Shown here: positions 38,101 through 45,808 of the stretch, in pieces
How positions within the stretch are numbered: position 1 is the first letter of the stretch
Layout of the letters: each line of letters opens with the position of its first letter
Assembly (NCBI RefSeq): GCF_017377855.1
Contig: NZ_JAFREP010000014.1
Span: forward strand, 124,001 to 188,000
Source: Acanthopleuribacter pedis
GTDB lineage: Bacteria > Acidobacteriota > Holophagae > Acanthopleuribacterales > Acanthopleuribacteraceae
Length of the DNA: 64,000 nt
Reading direction: 5' to 3'
Notes under the pieces: model-generated
What the model was told of the DNA's origin: nothing
Database searches by the model: none
Seen by the model: the letters and a program-made list of their open reading frames with translations, nothing else
Translations under genes and position numbers: made by a program

Positions 38101-40659
38101 GAGTACTGGCTCGAGTTTGAGGCTGTGACGCCCGATGGTTTGCAGCATGTGATTGACCTGGCCCTTGCACTGGATGGTGAAGCGCCCGAGGTTCTGCGTG
38201 CCGTGGCCGCCTTCACCACCTGCGAAACCGAGGTTTGCACCGAACTGGAGAATCAGCAGGTGGTCAGCCATTTGAGTGGGTTCCCCAACAGTTGGCGCTG
38301 TTTCTTCATTACCGTGCCGCCCGGCCAGCGCATCTTCACCGTCGACACCTTCCTGGGTGACGGCGACGTCGATCTCTATGTCAGCTATGGTGATCCGCCC
38401 ACCTTGGACGATTACGATTACCGTCCCGATGTGGCCGGCAACACCGAAACCGTGGCAGTCGACTATCCGCGCGGTGGGACCTGGTGGATTGGTTTACACG
38501 GCTTTGGTGAGTACCTTGAAACCAACCTGCGTGCTGCTTACGCCAACTCGGTTTTGACCGTGAACATCGACAGCATTTTCACCGATGCCTGCCCCGAACT
38601 GACCACCGTTGTCACCGTATTGCGCGATGGGGAGCCGGCTTACGCCTTGCCCGAAAGCGCCTTCCGACTGCTGGAGGACGGGGTTAACCGGAACTTCACC
38701 TTCCGCGCGGGCGATGCACCCGGCCAATATGTCCTGACCCATACAACCGATATTCTGGACGGCGGAATCCACTACCTTGCCGTGGCTGTTTCCTCGCTCG
38801 GCTCCTCGGGGATCGGCACCTCCCAATACCGAAACTGCCGCAATACCGATTGCATCGAGCTGGCGAACAACGTCATCGTGCCGGATGTGTCGGGTCAGCA
38901 GCGCAGCTTCCGCTGCTTCCGTATCGACGTTCCCGAGGGTCAAGACCTGTTGACCGCGCGGATTTGGGGCGGTAGTGGTGATGCCGACCTGTACCTGAAG
39001 TTTGGCGAGCCCGCCGGTTTGACCACCTTCGACCAGCGCTTGGCCACTTTCGGTAACGACGAAACCATCGACTTGGCGACACCCCAGGCCGGGACCTACT
39101 ACCTCGGGGTTCACGCCTTCGAGAGTTATACCGGCTTAAACGTGTTGGCGCGTTACTACAGCCTCGAATTAGGACTCGACATTGAAACCGTATCCGTGGC
39201 CGAGTGTCCCACCATCGGCGTCACCGTGCGTGCCACCGCCGACGGCGAACCCCTGCTTGGTATGAACGCGAGCAACTTCCTCGTCAGTGAAAACGGATCG
39301 AACGGCTTTGCGCCGAGTGAGGTCATTGATCTCGGCGGCGGCGTCTACTTCCTTAAATTCGATACCAGTTTCTTCCTCGGCCAAGACGTGGCCTTCACCC
39401 TGACGCTGGTTCATGACAACAAATTTGCCGTGGACGATGCGACCTTCGACAACTGTACCCGCTACGGGGCCGCCCTGGATGTCTGGATCAACGAGGAGCA
39501 CGGTGGACCGGCCGGCGGCGTGGTGACCATTCCGATTCTGGTAGAAGGCATCGAGGCGATTTACAACATCACCGCCTTCGAGGCCCAGGTCGATTACGAT
39601 CCCAGTTTGTTGACCTACCTCGGTTTCACCACCACCGACAGCTTGATTGATGGCTGGGAGATTATTGACGATACCGCCTCTACCTCGGGTTCGGTTCGCT
39701 TGGCCGCCACCAACGCGCAGCAGCTTAGCTTGGTTGGGACCGGTGAAAAAATCCTGATCAACATGGAATTCGCCGTGGACGAGTTCGCCGTGTTGGGAGC
39801 CTGTTCCGAACTTGATTTGGTACAGGGTGCCTTCCGCTTCAATTCGGGAACGCCCTTCGCCGTGCTGACCGACGGACGGTTCTGTGTGACCGCGGGTTGT
39901 TTTGCGGCCATTGGTGATGTGGATGCCGACGGCAACGCGCAAGAAGCCTTCGACGCCTTGCAGGTGTTGCGGCACATGACCGAAATCCCAACTGTCTACG
40001 ATCCCATCCCCATTTGTGTCGCCGACACCAACTGCAACGGTGAAATCGCCACCATTGACGCCGTCAACATCCTGCGTCGCGGTGTCGGGCTCCAGGGCGC
40101 TTACTGTAGCGGAACCGAGGCGGGCACACGTTCGGCGCCGTCCCAGTTCAGGGTTGCCCTGGGTGACGGCGGTGACGTGATCGAAATTGAGCCGGGCACC
40201 CAGTTCGAAATACCGCTCAGCCTGACCGAGTTGCCGCAAGGTGCGACCTACGGCTACACCTTGGCTTTGGTCTACGATCCGAATGTGATCACCTTCACCG
40301 ACCAGCCGGCCCGTGAGGGAACCCTGACCGAGCGTTGGGGTGATGCCATCGTCAACAACCAGCCTGGCCGTTACCTGGTCACCCACATCAATCCCCTCAG
40401 CGAGATCGATTCAACAGGTGTCTTGCTCCGCCTGCGGGGTCGCGCCCTGCGCGACGACGGCATCACGCAAGTCACCTTCGAGCGCTTCCAGTTGGCAGAA
40501 AACACCGAACCGACCTTTAGCTTCGGCCCCTACACCATCGAGGTAAACCAAAACTTCTGCTACAGCGAAGCCGAGTACTGGCGCCTGGTATCCAGTTGGG
40601 GCGGCCGGGTGATCACCGTGCTCGATATCCTCAACCACACCGCCTGCACCGAACAGTAA
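29188..40659 (+). CDS. Giant secreted multidomain protein: three metzincin-like modules, DUF11, PPC, cohesin and dockerin-like modules
   Basis: A ~3823-residue exported protein (signal peptide with an LLLLLVWINLPLWAA core; a GTG at 29113 would add 25 residues). Three homologous metzincin-like modules each begin GFNDxTxVxPVGGN...LGxQR. The first has REIAHGLGF (residues ~181-189), the second an intact HELGHGLGF from His1588, the third RELIRGLGL near 2515. Only the middle one should bind zinc and be proteolytic. Between and after them lie about eleven DUF11-like repeats, most ending DPDSxPxN...EDD. Three PPC-like modules (DADLY/DVDLY), at least two cohesin-like modules and one dockerin-like pair of calcium loops (DVDADGN..., DTNCNGE...) are also present. 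A surface or secreted adhesin-protease is inferred. Confidence 0.85.
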   Translation: MPRFSPAGCTRTFKLLLLLVWINLPLWAAEFRVVTTDPQGFGFNDATAAVPVGGNDGATLGEQRLNAVQHAADIWGNLLDSQYTFTIEVSFDGSLACDSSVATLATPEPLQAILRNNVWHTEALANALAGADTDPTTSGDVELRFNLNLNGDAGCLAGARWYLGLDRNAGSDIDMVTVALREIAHGLGFHSFINRSNAQLLSGFPDVFSSLVLDKTLNQTLTQMNTTARQGAIVNDGNLVFTGANTAAAAAGYTGGVDEQNRPEIHAPNPVDLERSLSHFTNRLNPGDLMEPGYNGPNHSPGLALQVLYDLGWSPPLEADLSLEISSSPGLFDVGQTAAFELTLRNGGPGALDDVQVQVNVPEGFTVLSAFPGTGSYTIPTGLWRLSMNNGATVVLTLNLRADVSGYSDFNAEVTTSTRTDPDSTPGNGVESEDDYVARQFTAVQTLQNGQLITNIAGDENEWRLFRLAVPSSQATLQIETFGGGGDADLYVRPVDIPTLDSFTQRPAVDGNDEAVQMTQPAGGDWFFGMYGNLDYFNANIFATFNESGLRAEVTRVSSVGCPNILVEVTVSNNDGTLGGLTAGQFQLSEDGGPRFAPTTFVERGGGRYELTYTTTGLDAGDHFPAVSVTIDGDTAAGIGVFNNCTPQGGAANIWMGRDSLVFPDSPVIVPVRVQAIDRDYDVSSFEMDLRYDTNFMSYEGIVLDGTVIADWDLVFDNEPSDGQLRFNAASTREFVMDTTTDDILIGMLFNIPEGLGGGVCSEIVIERFVFNNEKPIPVTTDGRLCTPSGGGVGGQADLSMRKLVDNPMPVEGETVKFQLTVFNNGPDATFGVEVEDQLPEGVNFVSSEGDGSYNPTTGIWTVGTIFSESRANLDIFAAIPLAGTYTNTAEVIASAFLDPDSTPDNGDPAEDDIASVVVQAQILGSNDLSVTLTADNTGPTVGDDVLFQMRVDNAGPNEAINTTIVNRLFNQSPSGMAYVTHFGTGEFNPSTGVWDPGTIPPGEFRLLNLVMTLETTAAVTQVIEVLATHRPDPDSTPDNQIATEDDQDEVTIQTPAADLSLIKTADKEQAAPGELVTFLIRVFNEGPTDASNVAAVDLLPPGLEYVTHVSAGPYQPESGVWSIDWLHSGGSATLQLQARKTTFERVTNVAEVITQNELDPDSTPNNHILEEDDMDSVTITTPISDLSLSADVNNEAPQVGDRVDVTLTIRNDGPDPSVNVAIDATFSAFDVTGTQRLDVPQLFPGETANFALSGRRVSSTTLAPTFVAEISASSSFDPDSTPANGNPNEDDIVAYRFGSADLALAFRESSVPTTDGQRVTLNLDLTHEAGDPTTGVQVRVISPGDLPYTRFTGDGTFDAATGLWDIDSIIEGQTRTATFQYTAVGIAPKSVTAEIVASLLRDPDSLPDNNNPGEDDWTTASVTASCNGNAPTITILNGDGPGEGFNDTTPVTPVGGNPGTTLGQQRLNAFQYAADIWAAGLDSTVDIVIEARFDNLACSSSSGILGSAGPKSVSRDFLGAPKNNTWYPVALANRLSGSDLNGGQAEVSATFNAAIDNNNACLANVSWYYGFDRNGGANMDFVTVLLHELGHGLGFLTLANQNGQRFLGRDDVYMDFLEDASNGLEWDQMTDAQRAASAVNTGNLQWNGETVRTESSGLTGGRAGNGNVEMFAPNPYQQGSSVSHFSTSLAPDELMEPFYTGPNHNPGLAFSLLTDLGWTCSSSPDQFSDLNLSLAVDPTAPEFGNNFNLTVSIRNNGPDVSDAQRVNISWPAAAQFVTATGATGFDETSRVWELGSLALGETKSLVITFNPVQTGNLRFAAEVVSAANTDPDSTPGNGDAAEDDQAVLDVAVSGDRVADLSLEKTVDRVQADVGSSVTFNLTLVNDGPDAANSVSVRDQLPAGLTLISASSLNYDPGTGVWDVGTMNSGAIEQLTLVTRVDTQDAVENVAEVASSSAGDPDSTPDNGVVSEDDWSSATVNPGGLLAADLSLTMVSPTVNPSTADDIALVVALRNDGPRDAGGISVRLLLPPFLEYGFGDGGYDPGSGLWTVSSLAAGGEAELNLTLVSTSVGTGQITADVETSNINDPDSVPGNLNPNEDDYAFVRVSISSGPVGCTDCLGIDMIVEDQTGFGFNDETPVDPVGGNNGTTLGEQRRLAFRHAAALFCEKFQSPIPVRIAARYSTLTCDQDEARLAVTRVLNWSKDFPNAPLANTWYPSALADALSGVEQNPGDFDVSMVFNNLPDAAFTSAFLEEGCQNRQMNYVVENRGNRVKYEGASTGLGEDRTWMRDTFEIDVEGAGLSVDVSLKAGRGARTVTLVGAGDSVMVPSLGFRVKLVSINGNRYVFWVTSECNFKALSNVEFNFGSGSNVTAPSQNTSVLRLECDGRWSPECSDDEPGDGGDGGTGTDGGDGGTGTDGGTGTDGGDGGTGTDGGDGGTGTDGGDGGTGTDGGDGGTGTDGGDGGTGTDGGDGGDGGDGGEVVDPSACLSGARFYYGLDGQAGGDVDFVTVVLRELIRGLGLSTPVDLNPGTTSPGVQLQDTTDVFSSFLRDGSTTLDWPDMTDQQRFDSARDVDDLFWTGMMATTAAEGLLNATNGDGLLRMFASDPILVDRTVVSLHPDITPRQLMLPYYQGANHRLGLAEWMLRDLGWPARGCIDLNLTMSVVNPDPQSSERATFTYSLTNEGQHAASGVQVQVYPDSGLTLFAIVGNGDYDRDNALWRIGDVDPGQTVELVLTFTKGTGGKLMRAEVATANEPDVDSVPSNLNPREDDYAQISIDSIDLNLSKTASALTVEQDQLVTFTLELNNEGFDPATNVVVGEQLPAGLAYVAHEGEGRFDVATGLWSIPTVAAGETTTLSLITRATALGNWTNRVEVLAADQPDVDSTPDNGNAAEDDDAQATVSVVEPPPPGPTTLTVFGVQLVTCPTMRVKLRVERDGEGLCCLTQQQFSLSEDGRPVAFTLINGDRPGEYWLEFEAVTPDGLQHVIDLALALDGEAPEVLRAVAAFTTCETEVCTELENQQVVSHLSGFPNSWRCFFITVPPGQRIFTVDTFLGDGDVDLYVSYGDPPTLDDYDYRPDVAGNTETVAVDYPRGGTWWIGLHGFGEYLETNLRAAYANSVLTVNIDSIFTDACPELTTVVTVLRDGEPAYALPESAFRLLEDGVNRNFTFRAGDAPGQYVLTHTTDILDGGIHYLAVAVSSLGSSGIGTSQYRNCRNTDCIELANNVIVPDVSGQQRSFRCFRIDVPEGQDLLTARIWGGSGDADLYLKFGEPAGLTTFDQRLATFGNDETIDLATPQAGTYYLGVHAFESYTGLNVLARYYSLELGLDIETVSVAECPTIGVTVRATADGEPLLGMNASNFLVSENGSNGFAPSEVIDLGGGVYFLKFDTSFFLGQDVAFTLTLVHDNKFAVDDATFDNCTRYGAALDVWINEEHGGPAGGVVTIPILVEGIEAIYNITAFEAQVDYDPSLLTYLGFTTTDSLIDGWEIIDDTASTSGSVRLAATNAQQLSLVGTGEKILINMEFAVDEFAVLGACSELDLVQGAFRFNSGTPFAVLTDGRFCVTAGCFAAIGDVDADGNAQEAFDALQVLRHMTEIPTVYDPIPICVADTNCNGEIATIDAVNILRRGVGLQGAYCSGTEAGTRSAPSQFRVALGDGGDVIEIEPGTQFEIPLSLTELPQGATYGYTLALVYDPNVITFTDQPAREGTLTERWGDAIVNNQPGRYLVTHINPLSEIDSTGVLLRLRGRALRDDGITQVTFERFQLAENTEPTFSFGPYTIEVNQNFCYSEAEYWRLVSSWGGRVITVLDILNHTACTEQ
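36385..36630 (+). repeat. 27-bp coding tandem repeat (Gly/Thr/Asp linker)
   Basis: About seven to eight units of GGCGGTGACGGCGGCACGGG type encode GTDGGDGGT, with one shortened 18-bp unit and decay at the ends. The run forms a flexible acidic Gly-rich linker inside the third metzincin-like module of the giant protein. Confidence 0.9.
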
Positions 40660-40678
40660 CCAGAGCAAAACAAGCGAC

Positions 40679-40720
40679 GGGAGCCACGGGGTGAAACACC
40701 ACCCCGTGGCTCCTTTTTTT
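40679..40720 (+). terminator. Intrinsic terminator of the giant gene
   Basis: AGCCACGGGGTG, a short AAACAC loop, CACCCCGTGGCT and then CCTTTTTTT form a 12-bp perfect stem followed by a seven-T run, 20 bases after the stop codon. It is the clearest Rho-independent terminator in the window. Confidence 0.95.
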
Positions 40721-40752
40721 CTGTATTCCGTTATTTAAAATCGGCCTCTGAC

Positions 40753-40947
40753 GTCGGCCCCGCCAGGGCCTTCCCGTTCGTGAACTCCCGGCACCCAGGG
40801 TGCGACCATTTTCAATGGTCGTACCCGGGGCTATATTATGGCCCCCCTCCAGGGGGCGTCCAGCGTGGCCGAGCTTCGCCCGGCGTTCATTCAAAGCATG
40901 GTCCTAAGATGGGTTGGTGCGGCCCGCTCCGGGGCGCGCCGGGTCAA
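40753..40947 (+). repeat. Dispersed element family B, copy 2
   Basis: Similar to 2967-3153 over ~190 bp. The 29-base GGGTGCGACCATT-TTC-AATGGTCGTACCC hairpin is unchanged, while the second hairpin is changed on both arms (GCCCCC...GGGGGC against GCATCC...GGATGC). It lies between a terminator and a convergent gene. The rest of 40660-41042 holds nothing else I recognise. Confidence 0.75.
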
Positions 40948-41042
40948 TTCAGGTCCAAGCAGGTGGCCGTGGATACCGCGCAAGCCCGGAACCGTGCCCT
41001 TGTCACCGCACCCATTCTTGTGGGGTCACCCGCCGTGCCGCG

Positions 41043-41930
41043 TCAAATCGGGAGCAGCACCTGCTCGCCGAAGAAGATCTTGCGAATCTGGGACCCCTTC
41101 AACGAGGTTAGCAGCGTTTCCACCTGCTGGTAGGGGAGACGGGCGTCCGCAATCAGCAGCACCGAGGTGAACCCACTTTGTTCCCAGGCGCCGATTTCCT
41201 CGGCGCGCCCCGCGGGCTCGATTTGCTTGCGTTCACCGCCCGGATACTGAACATGCCAAAAATCATCGTGCAACGTCATGTACACCACCACCTGATCCCC
41301 GCGGGTCGGCTGAAAGGTGGCGGTTTTTAACTTGGGGGTTTGGATCGATTCCGAACCACGGCCTCGGTAGAAGGGAAACAAAAACAAAAGAATGCAACAA
41401 ATGATCGTGAGCTGGTAAAAACCCGCACCTCGGAAAAACGGTTTCAACGGTCGCCGTGGGATGGTGCTAAACAGGCGGCCGTTGGCCACGGTTTTTTCGC
41501 CGCCGCCTTGCTCCGGTTTGAGGGCACGCTCGGCACGGCCGAGCTGCACCACCAAGGCGGTTAGGCTCCCGCCAACCCGGTTCAGGTTCGCTTCCATCAT
41601 TTCCACGCCGCGTTTCATCAGCGCGTGGGCAAAGCTACACAGCAGCGCAACGGCCAATCCGGTAAACAGGGGCAGCAGTGCTTGGGTGAGCACCAGCGGG
41701 ATGCGCTGGGCGGCAACCAACTCCTCAACGGCCTCAAAGGCAAACACCAAATAGAGCGCACTCCCCAAACAGCCGAGGCTCACCGATAACCGCGTGAGCA
41801 CCGCGAGCTGGGTCAAGCTGTTGAAAAACGGCTGCAAGTAGTGGGCGACCAGCCGTTGCATCGTCCTCTGAGATCGGGTTTTCTGCCTTATTTTCACCAG
41901 ACACCTCGGGTTCAACCTTCTTCTCAACAT
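41043..41930 (-). CDS. Probable ExbB/TolQ-like plus ExbD/TolR-like fusion membrane protein
   Basis: A 295-residue protein that looks like two partners of a TonB/Tol energy-transducing complex joined together. Residues ~35-130 resemble the MotA/TolQ/ExbB channel: LSVSLGCLGSALYLVFAF, then a TQALLPLFTGLAVALLCSF helix pair. Residues ~170-190 form one TM (YQLTIICCILLFLFPFY), followed by a soluble ExbD/TolR-like domain with LLIADARLPYQQVETLLTSL near the end. The TM lacks the Asp that ExbD and TolR use for proton flow, so coupling may be lost or different. The start is uncertain; ATG 41861 is an alternative. No TonB gene is adjacent. The fusion reading is my inference. Confidence 0.5.
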   Translation of the reverse strand: MLRRRLNPRCLVKIRQKTRSQRTMQRLVAHYLQPFFNSLTQLAVLTRLSVSLGCLGSALYLVFAFEAVEELVAAQRIPLVLTQALLPLFTGLAVALLCSFAHALMKRGVEMMEANLNRVGGSLTALVVQLGRAERALKPEQGGGEKTVANGRLFSTIPRRPLKPFFRGAGFYQLTIICCILLFLFPFYRGRGSESIQTPKLKTATFQPTRGDQVVVYMTLHDDFWHVQYPGGERKQIEPAGRAEEIGAWEQSGFTSVLLIADARLPYQQVETLLTSLKGSQIRKIFFGEQVLLPI

Positions 41931-42069
41931 GGTAGTTTCTCACGTGAAATGCAAGCCGGCAAAGCTCTGGGTTCCACGGTTTAAAAACGGGGAACCGTGA
42001 GGAAAGGTTGTTTTCTTTGATTCGTTACGAACGTTGACGGTTTTTGACACGTATTATTTGGGTAATGCA

Positions 42070-42082
42070 GGATAATTGCCGA
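42070..42082 (+). promoter_or_regulatory. Upstream motif shared by the two tandem kinase genes, copy 1
   Basis: GGATAATTGCCGA lies 95 bases ahead of the first TPR-kinase ATG and is repeated exactly at 45809-45821 ahead of its paralogue. TTGACA lies 20 bases before GATAAT here and TTGATG 21 bases before it at the second site. It could be an unusual promoter or a regulator site. Confidence 0.5.
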
Positions 42083-42176
42083 ATGGTCAGACATGGCCCT
42101 GTTAGATTCTGTGATGGCCGGCATGATTTTTTGGGTGTTTTACCATCGATGTACGCGGTTCTAGGTTCTTTTGGTT

Positions 42177-45100
42177 ATGACTGACAACGATTTGACACAA
42201 CTGCCGCCGGCCGGTAAATCCGAGGCTCCGCAACCCGGGCAAAACCACGCCCCGGCGGAAACCATCAGCGTTTCCCTGGGCGACCACCCCTCCTACCCGC
42301 CGTTAACGACCGCCCAGGTGTTGCAACCGGGCGACGAATGTGGGCCCTACCGGGTGCTGAAGCTCATCGGTCAGGGGGGCATGGCCGCCGTTTACCTGGC
42401 GGAACGCACTGATGAGATACAGCGGAAGGTCGCGCTAAAAGTGCTCAGTTTTTGGACGCCGAAACGCAGTGACCTGTTCCAAAGCGAGTGCCGCATTTTG
42501 GCCGGCCTGGAACATCCCGGCATTGCGCGACTCTATGACGCGGGCAGCCATTTGCAAGGGCAACCTTGGATGGCGATGGAACACATTGTCGGTGAACCCC
42601 TTGATCAATACCTGAAACGGGTTCGGCCGGATTTAGACACGCGCTTGAGGCTTTTTGCCGAATTGGGCGATGCACTCAGCCATGCCCACCAACAAATGAT
42701 CATTCACCGTGATTTAAAACCTTCCAATATTTTGGTGACCGAGACGGGCAATCCAAAGCTACTGGATTTCGGGATCGCCGCGACCCTCGATCCGGGCACC
42801 GGTGAACAGGAAGGCCTCACCCTCGTCAATGAACGCATCATGACCCCGCAATATGCTTCCCCCGAACAGGTCAACGGTAAACGTTTGTCGGCCGCCTCCG
42901 ATGTTTACAGCTTGGGGCTCATTCTTTACGAAATGGTCACGGGTCGCAGGGCTTACCAAATCGAAGGGCGCAACATCGCCGAGGTTTTGCAGGTGGTCAA
43001 CCACGAAACGATCACCAAACCCAGCGAGCAACGCAAGGGCGACAAGGATTACCACAATCCCTTCGGCTCCCGTTTGCGCGGTGATGTGGACACCATCATT
43101 CTCAAAGCACTGGCGCGCGAACCCAAGGCGCGTTACGTGTCGGTAGAAGCGATGGTCGCCGATGTTCGCGCCTATCTGGCGGGGTTGCCGATTCAGGCCC
43201 GGCCGACGTCGCGCCTTTACCGGCTGCGCAAGTTTGTGATGCGCAACCCTTGGCCGACCGTTTCCGCGCTGGTTTTGGCTCTGTTAATGCTGGGTTTTTC
43301 CTTTTATGCACGCTATCAAAATCAGCGGGTCATGGCGGAACGGGATTTCGCCCGGCAAGAGCAGCGCACCGCCGAGGCGGTCACCCAATTTATGGTCGGC
43401 TTGTTTGAGCGGGTGGACCCCAATGTGACCAAGGGCAAAGATCTGCGCGCCTCGGAACTGCTCGAAAGCGGGATGCTCCAAATCGACGCCGATCTCGATC
43501 AGGAACCGCGCGTGAAGCTTGCCTTGTTGCAAACGATGGGTCGGGTTCATGCCTCGCTCGGTGAATATCGGCGCGCGGCCGATCTGTTCGAGCAGGCCCG
43601 CGACCTGGTCGGCGATGATCCCCTTGCCCATGCTGAAATGAGCAAGCAGTTGTTGCGTGCCCTGATTAAAAATGGGACCTATGCCGAGGCCCATCGCGAG
43701 CTCGGCGCAAGCGAGCGCTGGTACCTTGCGCGCGACCGTGTGATTCCATCGGTGCTGGTCAAGTTACGCGGCGATACCTGCGTCGAACTCGGGCGTTTTG
43801 TCGAGGCTGCCGAGGCCTACGATCAGGTTTGGAACAAGGCCGATCTGTCCGCCGAGGAACGCACCGAACTGAAATTCGCCCAGGCGCGCTTGTACGAAAT
43901 GTGGGGGTTCTCCGAGCGCGGGATCGGCCTTTACCAAGAGGTGGTTGCGGCTAAAAAGCAGCGCTACGGCTTCTTGCATTCCGAGGTCGCCGACAGTCTG
44001 TTCGCCCTGGCCGGGGCCACCGCCAACATGGGGCGTTATTCCGAGGCGGAAGTGCTTTTTGCCGAGGCCGGCAACATTTTGGAAACCCTGTATGCGCCGG
44101 ATCACATTCGCTACGCACAATTGCTACAAAGTCAGGCGTTTAACTACTTTAAATTGGATCAATACGAGAAAGCGCAAGCGCTGTTTGATCGCGCCGTCGC
44201 CATTTATGAATCCCTGGAGGATCCCGACCATCCCGAATACGCCATGTGCCTCAATAAGTACGGGGTCTTGTTGCGCGAGCAGCGCGATCACGCCGGCTCC
44301 GAGCGGGCCTACCGCCGTGCTTTGACCATGTTCACGCGCAGCTCTGGAGAAAACCACCCCAACACCCTCACCGCCCAATACAACCTCGCGCTTGCCTTGC
44401 GGGATCAGGGCCGCCCCGAGGATAGCGAAGCCATGCTGGCCGACGGCCTCGGCAAAGCGGGCCGTCATTTGGGTGATCATCATCCGCTTTTTGCGACCTA
44501 CCTGTATTCCATTGCCGTGAACCATCACCGTGCCGGCCGAATCCCCGAGGCTTTGGAAGCCGGCGAACGCGTTCTCGCGATCCGGCGCCGCGCTTTGGGC
44601 GAGCGCCACCCGCGTACCATCAGCGCCGTCGGTTTTATCGCGCGGCGCTTGGAACATTTGGGGCGTTTCCCCGAGGCGGTTGCCGCCGCCCGGCATACGG
44701 TGGAACTTTCCAAAAACCACGACGGGGTCAAGCCGCGTTTTCGGTGGCGTTACCAACGGCACTATGCGCTGTACCTGGCCAAAGTAGGCCGTTTAGACGA
44801 GGCGCTGGCGGTTCAAGCGGCCGTCGACGCGGATGTTCGTCGCCATGGGGTGAAGGGTTATGCCGAGGAATTCGCCAACCGCCTCAACCTCGGCGACATT
44901 TACCAGTGGTCCCACCAGTGGAAGGACGCGATTGCGGTTTACGGCGCCTTGCTGCCCGATGTGGCGGCCCGGCGCGGCGAAAAACATCCCCAACATTCCA
45001 AGGTTCGACGCGTTTTGGCCTACAGCCTACGCCAGGATGCGCGGTGGCAAGCCTCCGAGGCCGCTTATCTTGCCGAAATTGCAGCCTGCGAAACCTATTG

Positions 45101-45695
45101 GGGCAAGGACGCCTTCGCGCTTGCCAAAGTACGTCAGGATTACGGCTTGATGCTGCTGCAAAACAACCGCTATGCCGAGGCGGAACAGCAACTGGCCGAG
45201 GCGATGGCGATTCTGCGACGCACGGGTAAGGCCCGTGGTCGCTTGAACGGGTTGCGGGCCAACCATGCGTTGGCGGTTCTGTTCCAAAATAAGACGGGGG
45301 ACCGGGACGCCTCGGCACTGAGCGCCGCCACCGCGGAGGCCGAACGCGAGCTGGGCTCGCAATCCATGGCTTTTGCCAATTGGCTGTTTTGGCGGGTCGA
45401 GAAGTTGGTGGATCACGACCATTATCAGCTCGCCAAACCCTACTGCGCGCGCATGCTCACCATTTACCTAGCAGAAGAGACGGTCCCGACGTTTCGGGTG
45501 ATTCTCGGTAAGGCGTTGCAGGGTGTCATTGCCGCCTCGGAAGGCGACGCGGCGGGCATGAAGCTGCAGTTCGACGAGGCGCAACGGCATCTGGCCCAAA
45601 ACTTTTCCCAAACGGACCATTGGTTGGCCGGGGAGGTTGCCAAGTACCAACAACGCGCCAAGCGGTTGTTGGCGGGAAAAAAAGAAGTGCTGTAA
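42177..45695 (+). CDS. Membrane Ser/Thr protein kinase with C-terminal TPR domain (paralogue 1)
   Basis: A 1172-residue Hanks-type kinase. The kinase domain (about 57-335) shows the Gly-loop IGQGGMAAVYLAE, the ATP-anchoring Lys88 in VALKVL, HRDLKPSN with catalytic Asp179, DFG at Asp197 and YASPEQVNGKRLSAASDVYSLG. It is probably active. One TM segment follows near 358-380. The ~790-residue remainder is made of TPR repeats, which the single TM would place in the periplasm if the kinase is cytoplasmic. An N-terminal linear motif ETISVSLGDHPSYPP is shared with paralogue 2. A TTG two codons earlier is possible, but ATG 42177 fits better. Substrates unknown. Confidence 0.93.
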   Translation: MTDNDLTQLPPAGKSEAPQPGQNHAPAETISVSLGDHPSYPPLTTAQVLQPGDECGPYRVLKLIGQGGMAAVYLAERTDEIQRKVALKVLSFWTPKRSDLFQSECRILAGLEHPGIARLYDAGSHLQGQPWMAMEHIVGEPLDQYLKRVRPDLDTRLRLFAELGDALSHAHQQMIIHRDLKPSNILVTETGNPKLLDFGIAATLDPGTGEQEGLTLVNERIMTPQYASPEQVNGKRLSAASDVYSLGLILYEMVTGRRAYQIEGRNIAEVLQVVNHETITKPSEQRKGDKDYHNPFGSRLRGDVDTIILKALAREPKARYVSVEAMVADVRAYLAGLPIQARPTSRLYRLRKFVMRNPWPTVSALVLALLMLGFSFYARYQNQRVMAERDFARQEQRTAEAVTQFMVGLFERVDPNVTKGKDLRASELLESGMLQIDADLDQEPRVKLALLQTMGRVHASLGEYRRAADLFEQARDLVGDDPLAHAEMSKQLLRALIKNGTYAEAHRELGASERWYLARDRVIPSVLVKLRGDTCVELGRFVEAAEAYDQVWNKADLSAEERTELKFAQARLYEMWGFSERGIGLYQEVVAAKKQRYGFLHSEVADSLFALAGATANMGRYSEAEVLFAEAGNILETLYAPDHIRYAQLLQSQAFNYFKLDQYEKAQALFDRAVAIYESLEDPDHPEYAMCLNKYGVLLREQRDHAGSERAYRRALTMFTRSSGENHPNTLTAQYNLALALRDQGRPEDSEAMLADGLGKAGRHLGDHHPLFATYLYSIAVNHHRAGRIPEALEAGERVLAIRRRALGERHPRTISAVGFIARRLEHLGRFPEAVAAARHTVELSKNHDGVKPRFRWRYQRHYALYLAKVGRLDEALAVQAAVDADVRRHGVKGYAEEFANRLNLGDIYQWSHQWKDAIAVYGALLPDVAARRGEKHPQHSKVRRVLAYSLRQDARWQASEAAYLAEIAACETYWGKDAFALAKVRQDYGLMLLQNNRYAEAEQQLAEAMAILRRTGKARGRLNGLRANHALAVLFQNKTGDRDASALSAATAEAERELGSQSMAFANWLFWRVEKLVDHDHYQLAKPYCARMLTIYLAEETVPTFRVILGKALQGVIAASEGDAAGMKLQFDEAQRHLAQNFSQTDHWLAGEVAKYQQRAKRLLAGKKEVL

Positions 45696-45808
45696 GCAGG
45701 AAGCCCCCTGTCTGGGCTAGCAAGGTGGCGGAAATGTGAGAAAAGGCGGTTTCGGTTGATCTAGCGCCGCGTTCGGCGCATTTTGATGGGGAATATTTGC
45801 GGGGCGCG

